The translations under genes were made by a program, and so were the position numbers. A stretch of DNA of 64,000 nt from Mesodorylaimus sp. YZB2_4 (taxonomy: Eukaryota > Nematoda > Enoplea > Dorylaimida > Dorylaimidae). The stretch is taken from positions 124,001-188,000 of the forward strand of contig JASANH010000233.1 in the NCBI GenBank assembly GCA_030248295.1. Reading direction: 5' to 3'. Every line of letters starts with the position of its first letter. The first letter of the stretch is position 1. The notes beneath the pieces were generated by a model. It saw nothing but the letters and a program-made list of their open reading frames with translations. It ran no database searches and was not told the origin of the DNA. Positions 1 through 12,165 of the stretch are shown piece after piece.

Positions 1-785
1 AGGTTACCCCCGCATTGCACTGCCATGTGATGCGATGCAGTCATGGGCTCTGGCAAGTGATTGATGGAGTGAGCTACATGCTCATGATTTGGCAGTGCTG
101 AGGTGAGAACGTTGCGAATACAATAAATACCGGTATATTTCACGTTCTTTCCTATGCGTACATCACGCAGCGACTGGTTCGTTCTTGAAGATAGCCATTT
201 TACCGCGATTATACTCTATTTTCCTTCCACTGGACGCCTTCCGCAATTCTATGTATGTAGTCCCGAAGATACACAAGCAGGACCCCCAATGCGTCCGATC
301 AATCCTACGGCGGTTTCACGGTGTACGATTCCATATTGTGCAGTTCGTCGATTTGCAGCACAAGACATAAGTCAGCCATTGCATCGCGTGTACTGGCGCG
401 GCGTCGGTTGTACCAAGAGGTTATTCCGCCAATATCGCTCGATGTGGCATCCCTCAAAACCATGATCCTGCTCGAAGCGGCTATCTGTGTGGTGGTTGAC
501 AGATACGAGTACATGTTGTTCTGCGAGCACTTACCACCCGCCATTGTGACTCCTGCTGAACAATTGACGAGGCTCTGCGCTTTATGCGTGTCCGTCATCC
601 ATGCTTCCAGCTAGCGGCAGGGTCGAAGGTACCGGAAGTTGTTGGCAGTTGCAATTGGACGACTGATATGAGTCACTATTGCTATAATCTCTACATGGAG
701 AAACTCGAGGCGTAATTTACTACTATCCCAACTGTATTTTGGTACCAGAGAATAAACGACATCCTGACCTGCATCCCTCCAGCCA
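1..785. other. no gene recognised
   Basis: Short overlapping open frames occur on both strands here. None has a recognisable domain, a convincing splice structure or a signal peptide. Nothing is annotated. Confidence 0.5.
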
Positions 786-869
786 GTGTCGCTGAGGCAC
801 TCAAGTGCCTAAACTCCTTGCCCCACGGTGTCGCTGAGGCACTCAAGTGCCTAAACTCCTTGCCCCACG
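786..869. repeat. 42-bp tandem duplication (two copies)
   Basis: A 42-bp unit beginning GTGTCGCTGAGGCACTC is present twice back to back with no mismatch seen. As 42 is a multiple of three, the plus frame stays open and repeats a 14-residue unit (VAEALKCLNSLPHG). A GTAAG follows the second copy. Whether this is coding is unknown. Confidence 0.85.
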
Positions 870-1035
870 GTAAGATTTCATTCAAGCAGAAGGAGGGTCC
901 ATCGCCTTCCTCGATAACCTGCATCGTGCTGCAAACGGCCATATACCAAGAACTATCGCACGATAGAAGTGCGTTGTTTCAAAAAGAGAAAGGCAAGTTT
1001 GCGCTTTCTAGCGCCTCTTTGCCTGGTGTAAAGTG

Positions 1036-2055
1036 ATGGCTCAAAATAATTGCAATAGCTGCGGTTTGAGCGCATACGCGTACACCTTGGAAAAGTCTTT
1101 GTCATTTTCGGCGCATACGATTGTAACCCCTGTTTATTTCCTTATTAGCATTCTAAGCCGTGCTCTATGCCTTGTGGCGTTCTATAAACAATTAAAGAAG
1201 GAGAAAGCTTATGCTTACCAAGGCCTTGCTTTATTCAGCGACCTCATCGAAATAGTTACTGTGGCCTTGTATATGCTTACAAGAAATAATCTCTCGGGGT
1301 ATCGTCTGCCTGGGGCCTCCTGGTTTCAGGAGAACTATTTTCTGATATGGTATTCGGCTTGCCTGGCCTCGCCATTAGAACAAGGCATGATCACTACTTC
1401 GCTGTTGGTCTCTCTGAGCATGGCCGCTGATCGTATCTTTGCCATGGCTAGACCCTTTGCGTACAAGAATATCAATCACACTCGACACCAGATGATCGCT
1501 GTGATCGCTACTTTTGCATTGGGCTTATCGACCAGCCCCTTCGACGCCTTTCGTTATTATGCGAGCTATCAAGGTGGCAAGTATGTGATCATGGTCAAGG
1601 AAGCTTACGTGGCCACCCAAAGCGCCATCGCCTTGGCCATATTCCGCAATGTCATACGCATCATAGGCAACGTGGCATTGGTAGTGGGCAATATTTGGAT
1701 GGTCATCTTGTACCGATTCAAAGTAAACAAAGTCGGTGTGGTCGATGGCAATGAAGAACGTGCTGCCAAAAGGAAGTCAACTCAAAGAGCATTATTTTCG
1801 TTGACTTGATGCCAATCGATATTCACCACATCGGACTTGACTATGTTCAATGTCTACTACAGTCTTGTGTACACTAGTCCCAGCTTTACTAACTCTATTG
1901 TAAAATTCATGGCGCCGATCGACGATTTAGTTTTACAATTTACTAGTATTCTAGAAACTTTTGTTCTCTTTGCTATATCTAGACCATTTCGTGACATGGC
2001 GATTACATTTGTGTGTTGCAAGCATGGACAGAGTGAACATGCTGCTGTTTCGTAA
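1036..2055 (+). pseudogene. rhodopsin-like GPCR interrupted by one in-frame TGA
   Basis: The open frame from ATG 1036 encodes five or so hydrophobic helices. An MAADRIFAMARP segment at the end of TM3 matches the E/DRY region of class A receptors. It stops at TGA 1807-1809 inside the expected TM6, just after an RKSTQRALFSLT segment. The same frame then stays open to 2055 and supplies a TM7-like helix (LETFVLFAISRP) and a Cys-containing tail (FVCC). No GT donor or AG acceptor lies at the stop, so an intron is not an easy explanation. The layout resembles FMRFamide/peptide receptor-like orphans of invertebrates, but the ligand class is not assignable. Either a recent pseudogene, an allelic nonsense change, a sequencing error or stop read-through. 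Confidence 0.7.
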
Positions 2056-4430
2056 GAGCATATACCTTGTGCCGTGAATCGTGCCTCGTTCAGTTTCTGC
2101 TCTGACCCAGCTCTGAAAGAATGCTTATAACAAAGCCGACAGAGACTGTTTAAAAGATAAAAAAGCAAACTGCATGAACCTGCTCAATATTGCCTCAGCA
2201 CTGGGCAGGGAGGACAACGCATATGAGACTTTAAAAATTTTTGGGTCTGATTTCAAAGATGAAGGCGCTCTCCCAAAGGAACAGTCGACAAAGATGGTCA
2301 TAGAAAGGAAGCCCGGGTTGCCAATAGTTTTTTATTGTCAGTCTGTAATCAGCTGTATCCTTCCAGAAAAATGTAGGTAAACTAAGGGCTAAAACCTGGG
2401 GGCACAAGCCCAAACATTCAAATGTAAGTTTTAGATCTTCCAGAGTTCAATAGTCATATGATCAGCGGAGATCATCAGCTTTGAACCTACAGCAGTTGTT
2501 ATGCCCATACAATACCTTATTTAAATTCTGCCGGGTGGCGTAAGCTAGCTGACAGATCTCGTATAAGTATGAGCCTGCAATAATCTGTATGAGTATGTCA
2601 TTGCTATGCCTTTGTAAGCCCCCCGTAGTCAAGATCACTGGAGTTTCGTAAAAGCCAAGCTAGAAAGCGGACGGGTCTTCATGTTATCTTCTCTCTCGAG
2701 TCTCGACCTACAATTACGCACACCACAATCTCTCCCACGATGCCTAAGGCCCTTTCATTGCGTGATGCATGACCATCAACGGAAGGCAAAAAATTATAGG
2801 AAGAAGCCAACAACTGAAAATTCTTGCGAGGCGAACATAACTAATTTCAATGCCTGTGCCAGCAGGTTCTTTGAATGTTGTACTTTCGTGGGCTCCTAGA
2901 ACCCAGCTAGGTACGATTTCCTCTTCGAAGGAAACCATACCTAGCTGCCTCCTCGGAAGGAATATTTTGTTCGGAGAGGATCTTTTTTCCATGATTGATT
3001 ATACAACATTTGCCGCCAGCACGGACTTGATTAGTCCTTTATACAATTTTTCCTTGACAGATAAGAGCATCGCAAGAAGATGAAGACCTTGTAATAGCCG
3101 AAATTCAAGAAATGTGTTCTAAGCATACTGTATATACTGGTGCTAAGGAAAAACTACGAGCACGTTATGCAACAAGGAAAATTTTCATATATTTTTTAAA
3201 TTTGCTTCGCGCAACACAGAAAATGACTCTAAAAAGAATAGCATAAGATTGGGTAGGTACAGAAGTTAGCATGGGGTCATCCGAAATTTAGGCTTCTCCT
3301 CTAGCTCCTCGATCGGACCGATCGATAGCAAACCTCCTTTCAGAGTCCGCTCGCCTCGTCCGACGGAGCCTTTCTCATGGAGAAAGCCCACGTGCACAAG
3401 GCTCTCACAGACACCAATGAGCGGTTTAGTCGAACTGTCAACAAAATCTAAACAGCATAGTTTATTATTATGATCTCATTCTGGAGACAAGATACCATGT
3501 TAATAAACAATATAGCATATAACCAGCAATATAACGTAGACTGCGTGGAAAAGGCCAGGCCCGCTCGGAAGAAGAGGGAACCAGGAGAATGTGGCTAGTT
3601 TGGGTTGAGTGCTTAGCTGGAAGGGGGAAGGAATGCGTGAGAGTTGCTCGGTAGGGGCACGGGAATAAAGTAATGCCCTAACGGCTGCCGACAGTGCCCG
3701 TCAAAGAGCCTGCTGTATAATATGCGACATCATGGAGCACGTCGTAAGCTGATAATTGTGAGTGACTGAGCTCGCAAAACGCTGCTGTACTTGAAAGTAA
3801 AGCTTCGCGACGTCGCGACGTCTGGTCCAATATCTACACAATCTTGTTGTCTTGCCGCCTCCGGCCATAGCTCCATAAACATACTGTAACCGAAGGGACT
3901 CGCAAAGTTCACCTCTTTGCAAGAGTCTGCGCTGCAGCTTCGCATCCAGACGCGTGATTGTAACTTTTCATGATAGTTTTTCCGAAAGTCCAAGATCCGG
4001 GAGAGATATGATAAAAAAAGTCGGTCTCATTTATTAAATTCATCACATCACAAGCTGTCAGCGAACTGAACTTTTCGGAGAGGTAACGGCCAAGCCAGGT
4101 TCGCGCGGTTTATTACAGGAGACAGGAAAGTGAGGCTCCTGCCCTACCCTTCCATTGTACCTTTCCATTGTTAAACATCGCATCATTGTCTTGGCCTTGT
4201 GGGAACGTAATTTGTTTATGTTGAGAATCAAAGCATCCATGGTTCAATGCGTGCTAACCGCGCATGCTCGACTCGCGGCCGTGTGGAATTTGTCATATGT
4301 GCAAGGCATATGTGCAAACAGGAGATTAGCACTTTTTGAATTCCATTGTGGTCGCTACAGGCCCTCCGTCTGACAAGCTTACTATACAAGCAGAATTCAA
4401 ACATACACAAAGTGGTCACTAAATTCTGTC
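2056..4430. other. intergenic, no gene recognised
   Basis: No coding region with family motifs or paired splice sites was found on either strand. The stretch holds one short hairpin (2905-2946) and is otherwise unremarkable. Confidence 0.5.
2905..2946. repeat. short hairpin
   Basis: AGCTAGGTA (2905-2913) pairs with TACCTAGCT (2938-2946). The inner TTTCC and GGAAA can extend the stem around a TCTTCGAA loop. No associated gene. Confidence 0.7.
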
Positions 4431-4496
4431 TCAGGTTGAATCTAACTGTTTTGGTTTGTTGCGTAAAACATTGACAAATGCTTGTCTATACTGATT

Positions 4497-5433
4497 TTAA
4501 AAAATAGCATAAGAGATCGTATTCAGACTAAAGCAAAACGTCCCTAAAGCATTGGCAATTAATCGTAAAATCGAACTTTGAAATACTCCATAATTAATTA
4601 CAGCAAAGTAGAATCCTAAAATTGTGGAATAATTTTAAGAATAGAATCATTGATATAACAGTTTGAACTCACCTTTCATTGCCATATGGATACAGATCGG
4701 CATGATTACCATTTTAATCACACGCATATCATTTTCATCAAATCTGCTAATCTGTCCAGCAGATGTTGACGATATGCTGCGAACTTCGTTCTTAGTCTTT
4801 CGGACTCGAAGAAACAAAAGACAACCAGACGCTGCAATCAGTGTGAGATTTGTGAGAAAATTGACACTGCAAGCAATTCTGTACTTTTTCTGGAAAGCTG
4901 TTGGCAAACAGCTGACGCCTGGCTCGTACCAAATGGCCCATTCCGGCCATAGAACCCAGATGATCGTGCCTAATGCGAGTGTAAAGCACAAGGCGATATT
5001 GATAATAAGCCCGGTCGTGCTGTACACTTTTTGGTAGGTCAAAGGGGACAAAATAGCCAGACAACGATTAGTGGAGATGGAAACCAAATGGAATCCAGCT
5101 GACCATGCGAAGGAGTAGTGAAACAATGTCATAACTGCACAGCTACTACTCGTGTGGAATGGAGGTGCATTCTGGATCTTTGCTGTGGTGTGAGTGGCAA
5201 CAACAAAAATTGACACAAACATTATATCGCTGACGGACATACTAGCCATGAGCCAGTGGAATGAACTGTGCACTTGTTTGTGCAATAGGATGGCTGCAAT
5301 GACGAGTCCATTACCGAGTCCTCCTGCAGTAGCTTCCGTGAAATCGACCACAATTTCAATATTTTTGGTTACGTGGGCTTCATAATCGAAGGTGTCAGTG
5401 ATGTTGCTTATTTTCCCCCTTCTGTTTTTGACC
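4497..5433 (-). CDS. rhodopsin-family GPCR, 5' exon missing, early stop after TM7
   Basis: Two exons join in phase: 5433-4673 (acceptor after TTACAG, donor GTGAGT) and 4615-4497 (acceptor ATTTTAG). The first carries an NIT glycosylation site, TM1 with GLGNGLVIAA, TM2, TM3 with STNRCLAILSP where DRY normally sits, TM4 with WVLWPEW, and TM5 followed by a basic loop. The second supplies TM6/7 ending SLNTISYAIF, the counterpart of NPxxY. A TAA at 4499-4497 ends the frame there. The same frame then continues as NQYRQAFVNVLRNKPKQLD to a TGA at 4431-4433, which looks like the normal helix-8 tail. The start codon must lie in an upstream exon (above 5440) that I could not identify. Ligand unknown. It may be functional with a clipped tail or be decaying. 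Confidence 0.7.
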
Positions 5434-6990
5434 CTGTAATGAAGAGATTTATTCTCCCTTTTAAGGTTTTTGCTAGAGACGCATAATCATTGAGGGTATA
5501 CAGCCCGTGCATACCAGGAGTCTGAAACAAGGGCAGTGTTCAGAGATCCCTGCATCTCGTGATCTTGAAGCGTGTAACACAGTCACAATAGTAGGATGCA
5601 CAAGTTTAATTCCCATTCAAGGCAGGTTTTGTGTGCCCATAGAAAAGGCTGCCGCACACATCGCGCGAATATCGCACGACATACGAGTATGACATCTGCA
5701 GTAACAGAGGCACAAACCAGCTTTGTTGAGACAGGTGTCACTTGCACAGCATCCGTTGAAAACCTTGTTAAGCTAACCTCAAGGCATGAGATTCAGAAAC
5801 CTAGGTCATAATGGGACCTTGACGGACCACATGAGGACTGGAGGTTTAACACTACAGGATGAAAATGACGAAATAGGCAGTCAGGTGCTCGATCACGTGT
5901 TGAGGGATATCCGCAGCCTACTGCAGAAAGAGCAGCACATAACGTCTGTGCCATATGCTGTACGTGTGTTCCAGCAGAAGCTGACGATAGTGCTGCGAGG
6001 AGGAGGGGCCCCTGTTTAGTCAGAAATACCTGAAGACTTCATGACTTTCTGGACAGGAGGCACTGTGTAGCTGTAACTCGCAGATTGTAGAGGTGTCCGC
6101 ACCTTTGAAAGCCCGTAAATTTATATCTTGAGTTTAGATGGGATAAGGACCTACAATCAAGCAAATCGAAAAGCAAGTCTTTTAACGCAATTTGAGTATG
6201 TCTGACAACACAAAGTTTCCATTATGAATTTCCGTTGCAGCTTCCTCCTGATCACGGTGCTGCGGATATTAAGCAGCATTACCATACATCGCGTGCGTAA
6301 GGCAGGAAATTAGAGAAGATTTTTTCGTCATCAGAAATGCGAGTAATCTTCTTTTCTGTAATTTTGTCAAACCTTGCGCCCTACTGTAGATCGGTTTTTA
6401 TCAAAGGCTCGAGTGGCAATCACGGCAAGCAGCTACAAGATAATATTTCATGCCGATTTACATAGTATGTCTGGTCATGTGGCGATTAGGAAATCTTTTG
6501 TGGTCAATTCACCATATGCTGTGGGCCTAGGGTGTGACAAAAGTGCAGCCGCCATTTGCAAACCAAATGCTGTTTGTCACGCTCGGTTTGAAGGCACACT
6601 GTGACACTAATTGGCCCTGCGCTCCTGTCTGAATATGTCAGAGCCGCAATGTCGTTCAATTAGCTAATTTCACACTTGTTCGATGAAAGCAAGTCAGTGA
6701 AAAACCTTAATTTGCATTTTGCTGGCTTCAGTGCTCAACTCGAGCCATCAGAATCCTGCAGCAGGCTGACATAGACGCAAATTTCAGAAGCCAAGCAAGT
6801 GTAAAATTTGATGCCTGTTCCACATTGAAATCTTCGAAGCCTGTCGAAAAATTGGCCATGTAATCAATAAACACTATCGCGCTTCTTTGACTATGGGTCG
6901 AGCGAGGACAGTCTTTTCTTCAGTGACTACCTTTTCAGCTCGCTCTTGAGGTCTACCCTGAATCTACAAGTTTGATACAATATCTTGACG
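5434..6990. other. intergenic, no gene recognised
   Basis: It should contain the missing first exon of the minus-strand receptor ending at 5433, but no ATG-containing exon with a matching donor stood out. Nothing else recognised. Confidence 0.4.
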
Positions 6991-7543
6991 ATGCCGTCTT
7001 TCCGTTGGAAAATTTTTATTGTAGTTGCTGTCTGTTTCATGCTGACGGTTTCCGAAGCGAGACGTATTATGAAAACTCCGAGGACAAGGGTGAAGCAAGC
7101 TGGAAGTAAGATTTGGTATTTCGTCTACTGGTTTGTGAAACCCTATTTCGCTCGGATTTTCAGCTTGGTTGAAGTACTACATGCCTGGAAAACGGGATTA
7201 TCTGGAACCGGCTGCGATTTTCAAGAAGAAAAGAGAGATACCTGCGGACTTTGACCAGGCAATGGGAAAAGGATGTTGGAAAGAAAACGTGATTGGTGGG
7301 TGAGAAATATAGAATATTCTGCATGAGTTTTTCCAATTGGATTTTTCGGAGGCTAGCATAATCATGAAGCTTTTTTTGCAGTAAAATAGCAGGGGTATGA
7401 AAAAGTGCGCTCCGAACGGAAGCAATGTAGGATGCACGCGGAAGTGATGAACCGCTTTAATCAGTTATACGTGGATTGAGCTATCAGGTAGATTGTCCGA
7501 GCATGAGGCCAGGAAGGGGAAGGAAACGATGTTGGACATATAA
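6991..7543 (+). CDS. small secreted protein or prepropeptide (100 aa, 3 exons)
   Basis: Exons 6991-7105, 7164-7295 and 7488-7543 join with matching phases (1, then 1). The donors are GTAAGA and GTGGGT and the acceptors TTTTCAG and ATCAG. The product starts with a clear signal peptide: basic MPSFRWK, a hydrophobic core IFIVVAVCFMLTV, and likely cleavage after SEA. Exon 2 encodes WLKYYMPGKR followed by DYLEPAAIF and KKKR. Gly-Lys-Arg is the usual signal for dibasic cleavage and C-terminal amidation, so a peptide ending YYMP-amide is conceivable. A single Cys lies near the end. I recognise no family. The third exon is the least certain: the alternative donor at 7300 gives a stop in the next exon. 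Function unknown; a neuropeptide-type precursor is an inference from the layout only. Confidence 0.6.
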
Positions 7544-8187
7544 ATTGAAAAATCTCTGTCGGTGGTCCTTTATTGAAATGTGTTCGTGCGAAGTGTCAGG
7601 TTTGAGCGATGCTCTTGATCAGTCTCACAATTCATTCAATGACGCATTGTCAGAGAATTCGCGACAGCCCACACTTCTCTCACAAGTCGCACCAGCGTAA
7701 TCGATAACACTCACTGTCAGCAAAACCTCCGTCAAGTGACTGGAAGTTACTGGGAACAGGTTGTGTCGAGAACGTTCCTGACTTGAGAGCAATGTAGCAA
7801 AACGACTGATTGACATGCACAGACAGCTGAAAGGCGACAGATGTTTCACCTCATAGCTGAATCCTGCGTAACACATGCCACCAGCCACTAATCGGGTGCT
7901 CTTTCCACTCACACTTCCAGCACAGCAAAAGTTTTTTAACACTCTTTCTCACCTTTTGTTGCAAAAACAAAGGTTCCAGTAGGAAGTTCTCTGATCCTGC
8001 ACCAAAAACAATAGGCGCAGATTGTTATTTCACACACCTGATAACATACAGGTTTAGATATCACAGAAGATACCATATTTAGATGCTAGCAAGATAACGG
8101 TGCACGGCTAACAGAAAAATAGATTCCATTTGATGACGTGAAGTGTGGCAACTTGCATTTGGTAAATGTAGGTTAAGAATTTATTCA
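7544..8187. other. intergenic, no gene recognised
   Basis: No exon or RNA gene was recognised. Most of it is likely the 3' flank of the receptor that ends at 8188. Confidence 0.5.
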
Positions 8188-9889
8188 CTAGCTAAGCAAT
8201 TGTTTGCGTTCAGAAATTTGCTTTGGACTCTCATTTTCCGTCGCCTCCACATTTTGTTGCGCATCGCAATACAAGGAGTCATTTTCTGAGCTACTTCCCC
8301 TGGTAGACCCAGAGTTGAATGTACTCGCCACAGTCGAGCAAGTCAATGCCCGATTTCGGCACGAAATTGCTATTGGATCTAACTGAACCGGGCTCTCCAC
8401 CAAGCTTGTCTGTGGCCCGAGTTCAAAATCAGTGTTGGAGACAAATGACGATTCGACTTCATTTTTGGACGAATCAGTATTCCGAAGATACATTGTTCCA
8501 GGAACGAGTAGTTGGTTTAGAGACACTTTAGACTTCGTTTGATTGCGAGTGGTGCCGTTAGTGCCCAAAGTGTCATTACCAGCGTAGATGATGGTTGATC
8601 GAAACGAAGTTCCATTGGCTCGAAAACTACTACTTTTTGAATCCCCGGCCATCATTCCGTCGTTAATGCCATTCGTCAAATGTTTATTACCGAACGCAGG
8701 ACGTTGTCTCGAGACCGTACCACCTCGATTACTGAATGAGCCCGCATTTCTGATAAACAGTGCTTGAGCTAAGCGAGCCCGAAATCGACCAGATGCCAAA
8801 CTGTACATGATAGGATTGATGGACGAGTTGACGTAGGTCAGCATGTGACCTGCAACTTTGATGATGAAATAGATTTGATAATTTTCCTGAAGCGAGGCCA
8901 CGATATCGGGATAAAAGTTCAGCCACATGAATGAAGCATTTTGAGGTAACCAACAGAGGAAAAAGGTCAGTGCCAGACCAAATACTAGCCAAACAACACG
9001 TCGTCTTCGTTTTGATATTACGTTACCTCCTGGCCGCACCTGCGATCGAGAATTGCAACCTCGGTCATTGGCTACCAATAAGGGCTCTTCGGCCGCGTTC
9101 CTGATCGAACGAGCAACCAAGAGGGACATGCAGAATATGATGACCGATGGGAGGACAAAACCAGTCAGGAACACCAATAAGAACAACCATTTTCGATAGT
9201 CGTACAGCCCGTCTGGCCAGAAATCGAAGCAGGCCGTTGCTGTGACACCTCGTGTGGGCACCTCGGCTGTACGGTATAGGATCCACCACGGGATCGATAT
9301 GACGCCTGACACCACCCAGACATAACCACAGATACGCATGGCCTGGCCCGGACTGCGCCAATCGACAGATTTCAATGGATGACCGATAGCCATGTACCTG
9401 AAAAGAGTGCTTTGGTTGATCATTTTGGGGCTCAAAACAGTGTGAATGGGTCTCCTACCTGTCGATGGACATGATGGTCAGCACCCATATGCTGGCGTAC
9501 ATTGTGCAATACTGGCAGAAATGTGCTGCTTTGCACATGAATTCTCGAAAGGGCCAGTCGTTGAGGATGTAGACTGTGCCTTGGAAAGGGACGCAGAATA
9601 TCAGGAACAATAAGTCGGCTATGCTCAGATTCAGGATGTAAGCATTTGTGGTGGTGGCGCGATGTGCCCTTGTACGAATCAGGGCAAATATGACCACCGT
9701 ATTGCCGATTAGACCGATAGTGACCAGCAAGGCCAAGCACACGGTGAACGATATGAGAAGAGACGATGACAGTTTTCCGGGCGCGTCGTAAGCGGACGAG
9801 TCATCAGTTGACGGCAGAGTGGCATTCCCAAATAGAGTCGAATTCGGCAATACGGTGTCTGCTCCGGTCCAATTTTCTTGACCAAACAT
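8188..9889 (-). CDS. allatostatin-A/galanin-type neuropeptide receptor (class A GPCR)
   Basis: Exons 9889-9459 and 9397-8188 are separated by a 61-bp intron (GTAGG...TTTTCAG) that splits the Arg codon of the DRY motif. They encode 546 residues, a complete receptor. The N-terminus has sequons NWT, NST and NAT. TM1 has GNTVV, TM2 LSIADLLFL, and the TM2-3 loop WPFREFMCK with the disulphide Cys. TM3 ends IMSIDRYMAI, TM6 has FFLCWLPQ, and TM7 reads YVNSSINPIMYS. The cytoplasmic tail is long (about 180 residues) and Ser/Thr-rich. The WPF...CK, SMDRY-like and NSSINPI signatures are closest to the allatostatin-A/galanin receptor group. Receptors of this group couple peptide binding to G proteins at the plasma membrane. 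Orthology within the group is not settled. Confidence 0.85.
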
Positions 9890-12165
9890 AATATTTTAAC
9901 GTGAAGCTAGCAGTATTTGTAGCAAATACAGATGGCATACAGCGGGCAGACAGACCTTGGACAAGCCTGACGAGCGAAGGGAATCGTTTAGCGGCTAGGA
10001 GCGACGGCTGGGACGAGACAGGGAAAAGGCCATTAAAGGGAAAGCAGAGACGGTGCTAGCCGTGATCTTTGCGCGTCTCCTTTTTCTCTATTATCAAGGT
10101 GACCGAAGACGTCTGCCTCTTTCCTATATCATCAATTAAAGGCAGAACAAAAACGCCCCAGCGTGTTCTCAATTCGTCCTTTCCTTTCGTGCCTTTTCTG
10201 GTCTCCACGCAAACACCTTGTCTGCACAAGAGGAAACCCAAAGCTAATCAGACTCTCGACTCCTATTGTCTCCCTCTTCGCCTTTCATTTCCCAATCGAC
10301 TTGAATAGGAAGAGTAAAAGTAAAAGTAAATTCTCCCATCCTCTTCACTTTGTCCAAGCCAAGCTTCGCTGGCCATATTGATGACGAGTCCGATGGGAGA
10401 ATTCGTTCCACGATCAATTATGTGGGCAAAAAATGAATAGAAAAAACCGTCAAGCCAGACCTGATTGTAACTGCCGCCAGCTAGATAATGGCTGGGAAAG
10501 AGAAGCGGGAAGGGAAAAGCAGATGCGCAAGAACGTCCCTCTCAAAAATTGATAAGCTTTCTCATTGATCTTAGCCGGCGTTGACGAGTCTAAAATATAA
10601 AATCCCACATGTTTCGGATAAAACTGCTTCATCTAAAGTAATCAAGTTGACTTGGCAGCTGCCTCGTGGTCAACCACACTACTTATCCTTGGCTAGGTGG
10701 TAATCATTCATGGTGCGCGCATAGGCGAAGTATCAACCACTTTCATTTGTAATGAAATACTTTTTTTGCCATCAAGATTATCAGTGATTTTTCATTTTTT
10801 CCTTGGAGCTTTCCGCCCTCGCAATGAAATTATAAGTAGGTGTTCTAGATTTAGATGATTCTTTTAAATTCGGATTTGTCGCAAAAGGATTCAAAATTGC
10901 AGGACAAGTTTTTTCTGATTATTCCTGTCTTGACCAGACTTCCTTTGAACTATTTATGTTTCAGAAATGTTCTTCCTCCAAACGCCCAACGCAAATGCGT
11001 CAGCAAAAATGGCACAAACATTAATTGAGCGAGTAGGCCGAAAGTATATGGCACCAGGGCCATTGACGTAAACATGTTCGAAAAATAAATTCATAAAGTG
11101 AGAATATTTTACAAATAGACCAATTAGTCGACATACATTTAGAAAACCCGAGCTCACTTTTCTTGAATTTCAGACAAGAAAAAAACCGGGGACATTCATT
11201 AGGCTTTCCATGTTTCCTCCCATTCTGACAAACAGATTTTTTAATAAGCCTCGGCTGGCTCGCAGACAATGAAGAGAATTCTTTAATCTGATCTTCATTT
11301 CACACGAGAACTTCGCCTTGGTCTGTTTTGCGAAAGCACGTAAGAATCGCGCCAATCACTGGTCGACTGACTCAGAGACAGGCTCGATAACGGATTCTAC
11401 TCAAAGTTTCTATAGCTTCGAAACAGGTGACAACAAGAGGACATGAACCAGGTGTCGTTTCCTGCAGAAACGGATAGAACTCGATAGCTTATCCTTTGAA
11501 AGAAAAATGTACGATCGGCACGGCCCGCCCATGTGCCCTTATCGCACAGTTGACTAATCAAGAGTTTTGCAGCGCTCGTGCCTTCGAGCAAGTCGACTGA
11601 GAAATACAGAAGTGAGCTAACGAGCCGCAAAATAACTGAATTTATAATCATCGAAGCATACTTGGTCAGACAAGTGAGCACGTTGATGAAGCCTCGATGT
11701 GACCAGCGAACGCTATCAAATGGATAAGATGCACATCGTAAAGAAAACGGCTCTTTAAGAGTGTCGACTCCAAATCACGCAAGTTCTCTTCAGCATACAG
11801 TAGTAGCTCAATGGTGATTCATTTTTCATTTTTTAGCAGTAATTAATTAATCCGCTGTGTAACCTCACTCACAATCAGTTTACGAACACCGCGCCCGGCG
11901 AGAAAGATAGCGAGCTCTGACGCATAAGAGCACGAAGACCGCACCTTATATGGCCTCAGAACCGGATCACTTTACAATGAACATGCCTGATATCACCATC
12001 ACATACGAGTACAGTATGACAACTTTAGTTCTTCTCGAAGCTTTCAGGTTGACCTGACTCGATTCACCTTTATTGATCGGCATCGATGATGCCGCTGACG
12101 ACTGGAAACAGGCTTGGTGCAGGCCTAAAAGCAGCATACTCTTGACAGCTGCTCTTCTAGCGCTT
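9890..12165. other. intergenic, no gene recognised
   Basis: No supported gene on either strand. Presumably the upstream region of the receptor starting at 9889. Pyrimidine-rich around 10.1-10.3 kb; otherwise nothing notable. Confidence 0.5.

Noticed and set aside
1807..1809. Selenocysteine or programmed read-through of the receptor TGA
   Set aside because: GPCRs are not known selenoproteins and no SECIS-like structure was identified by eye. A nonsense mutation is simpler.
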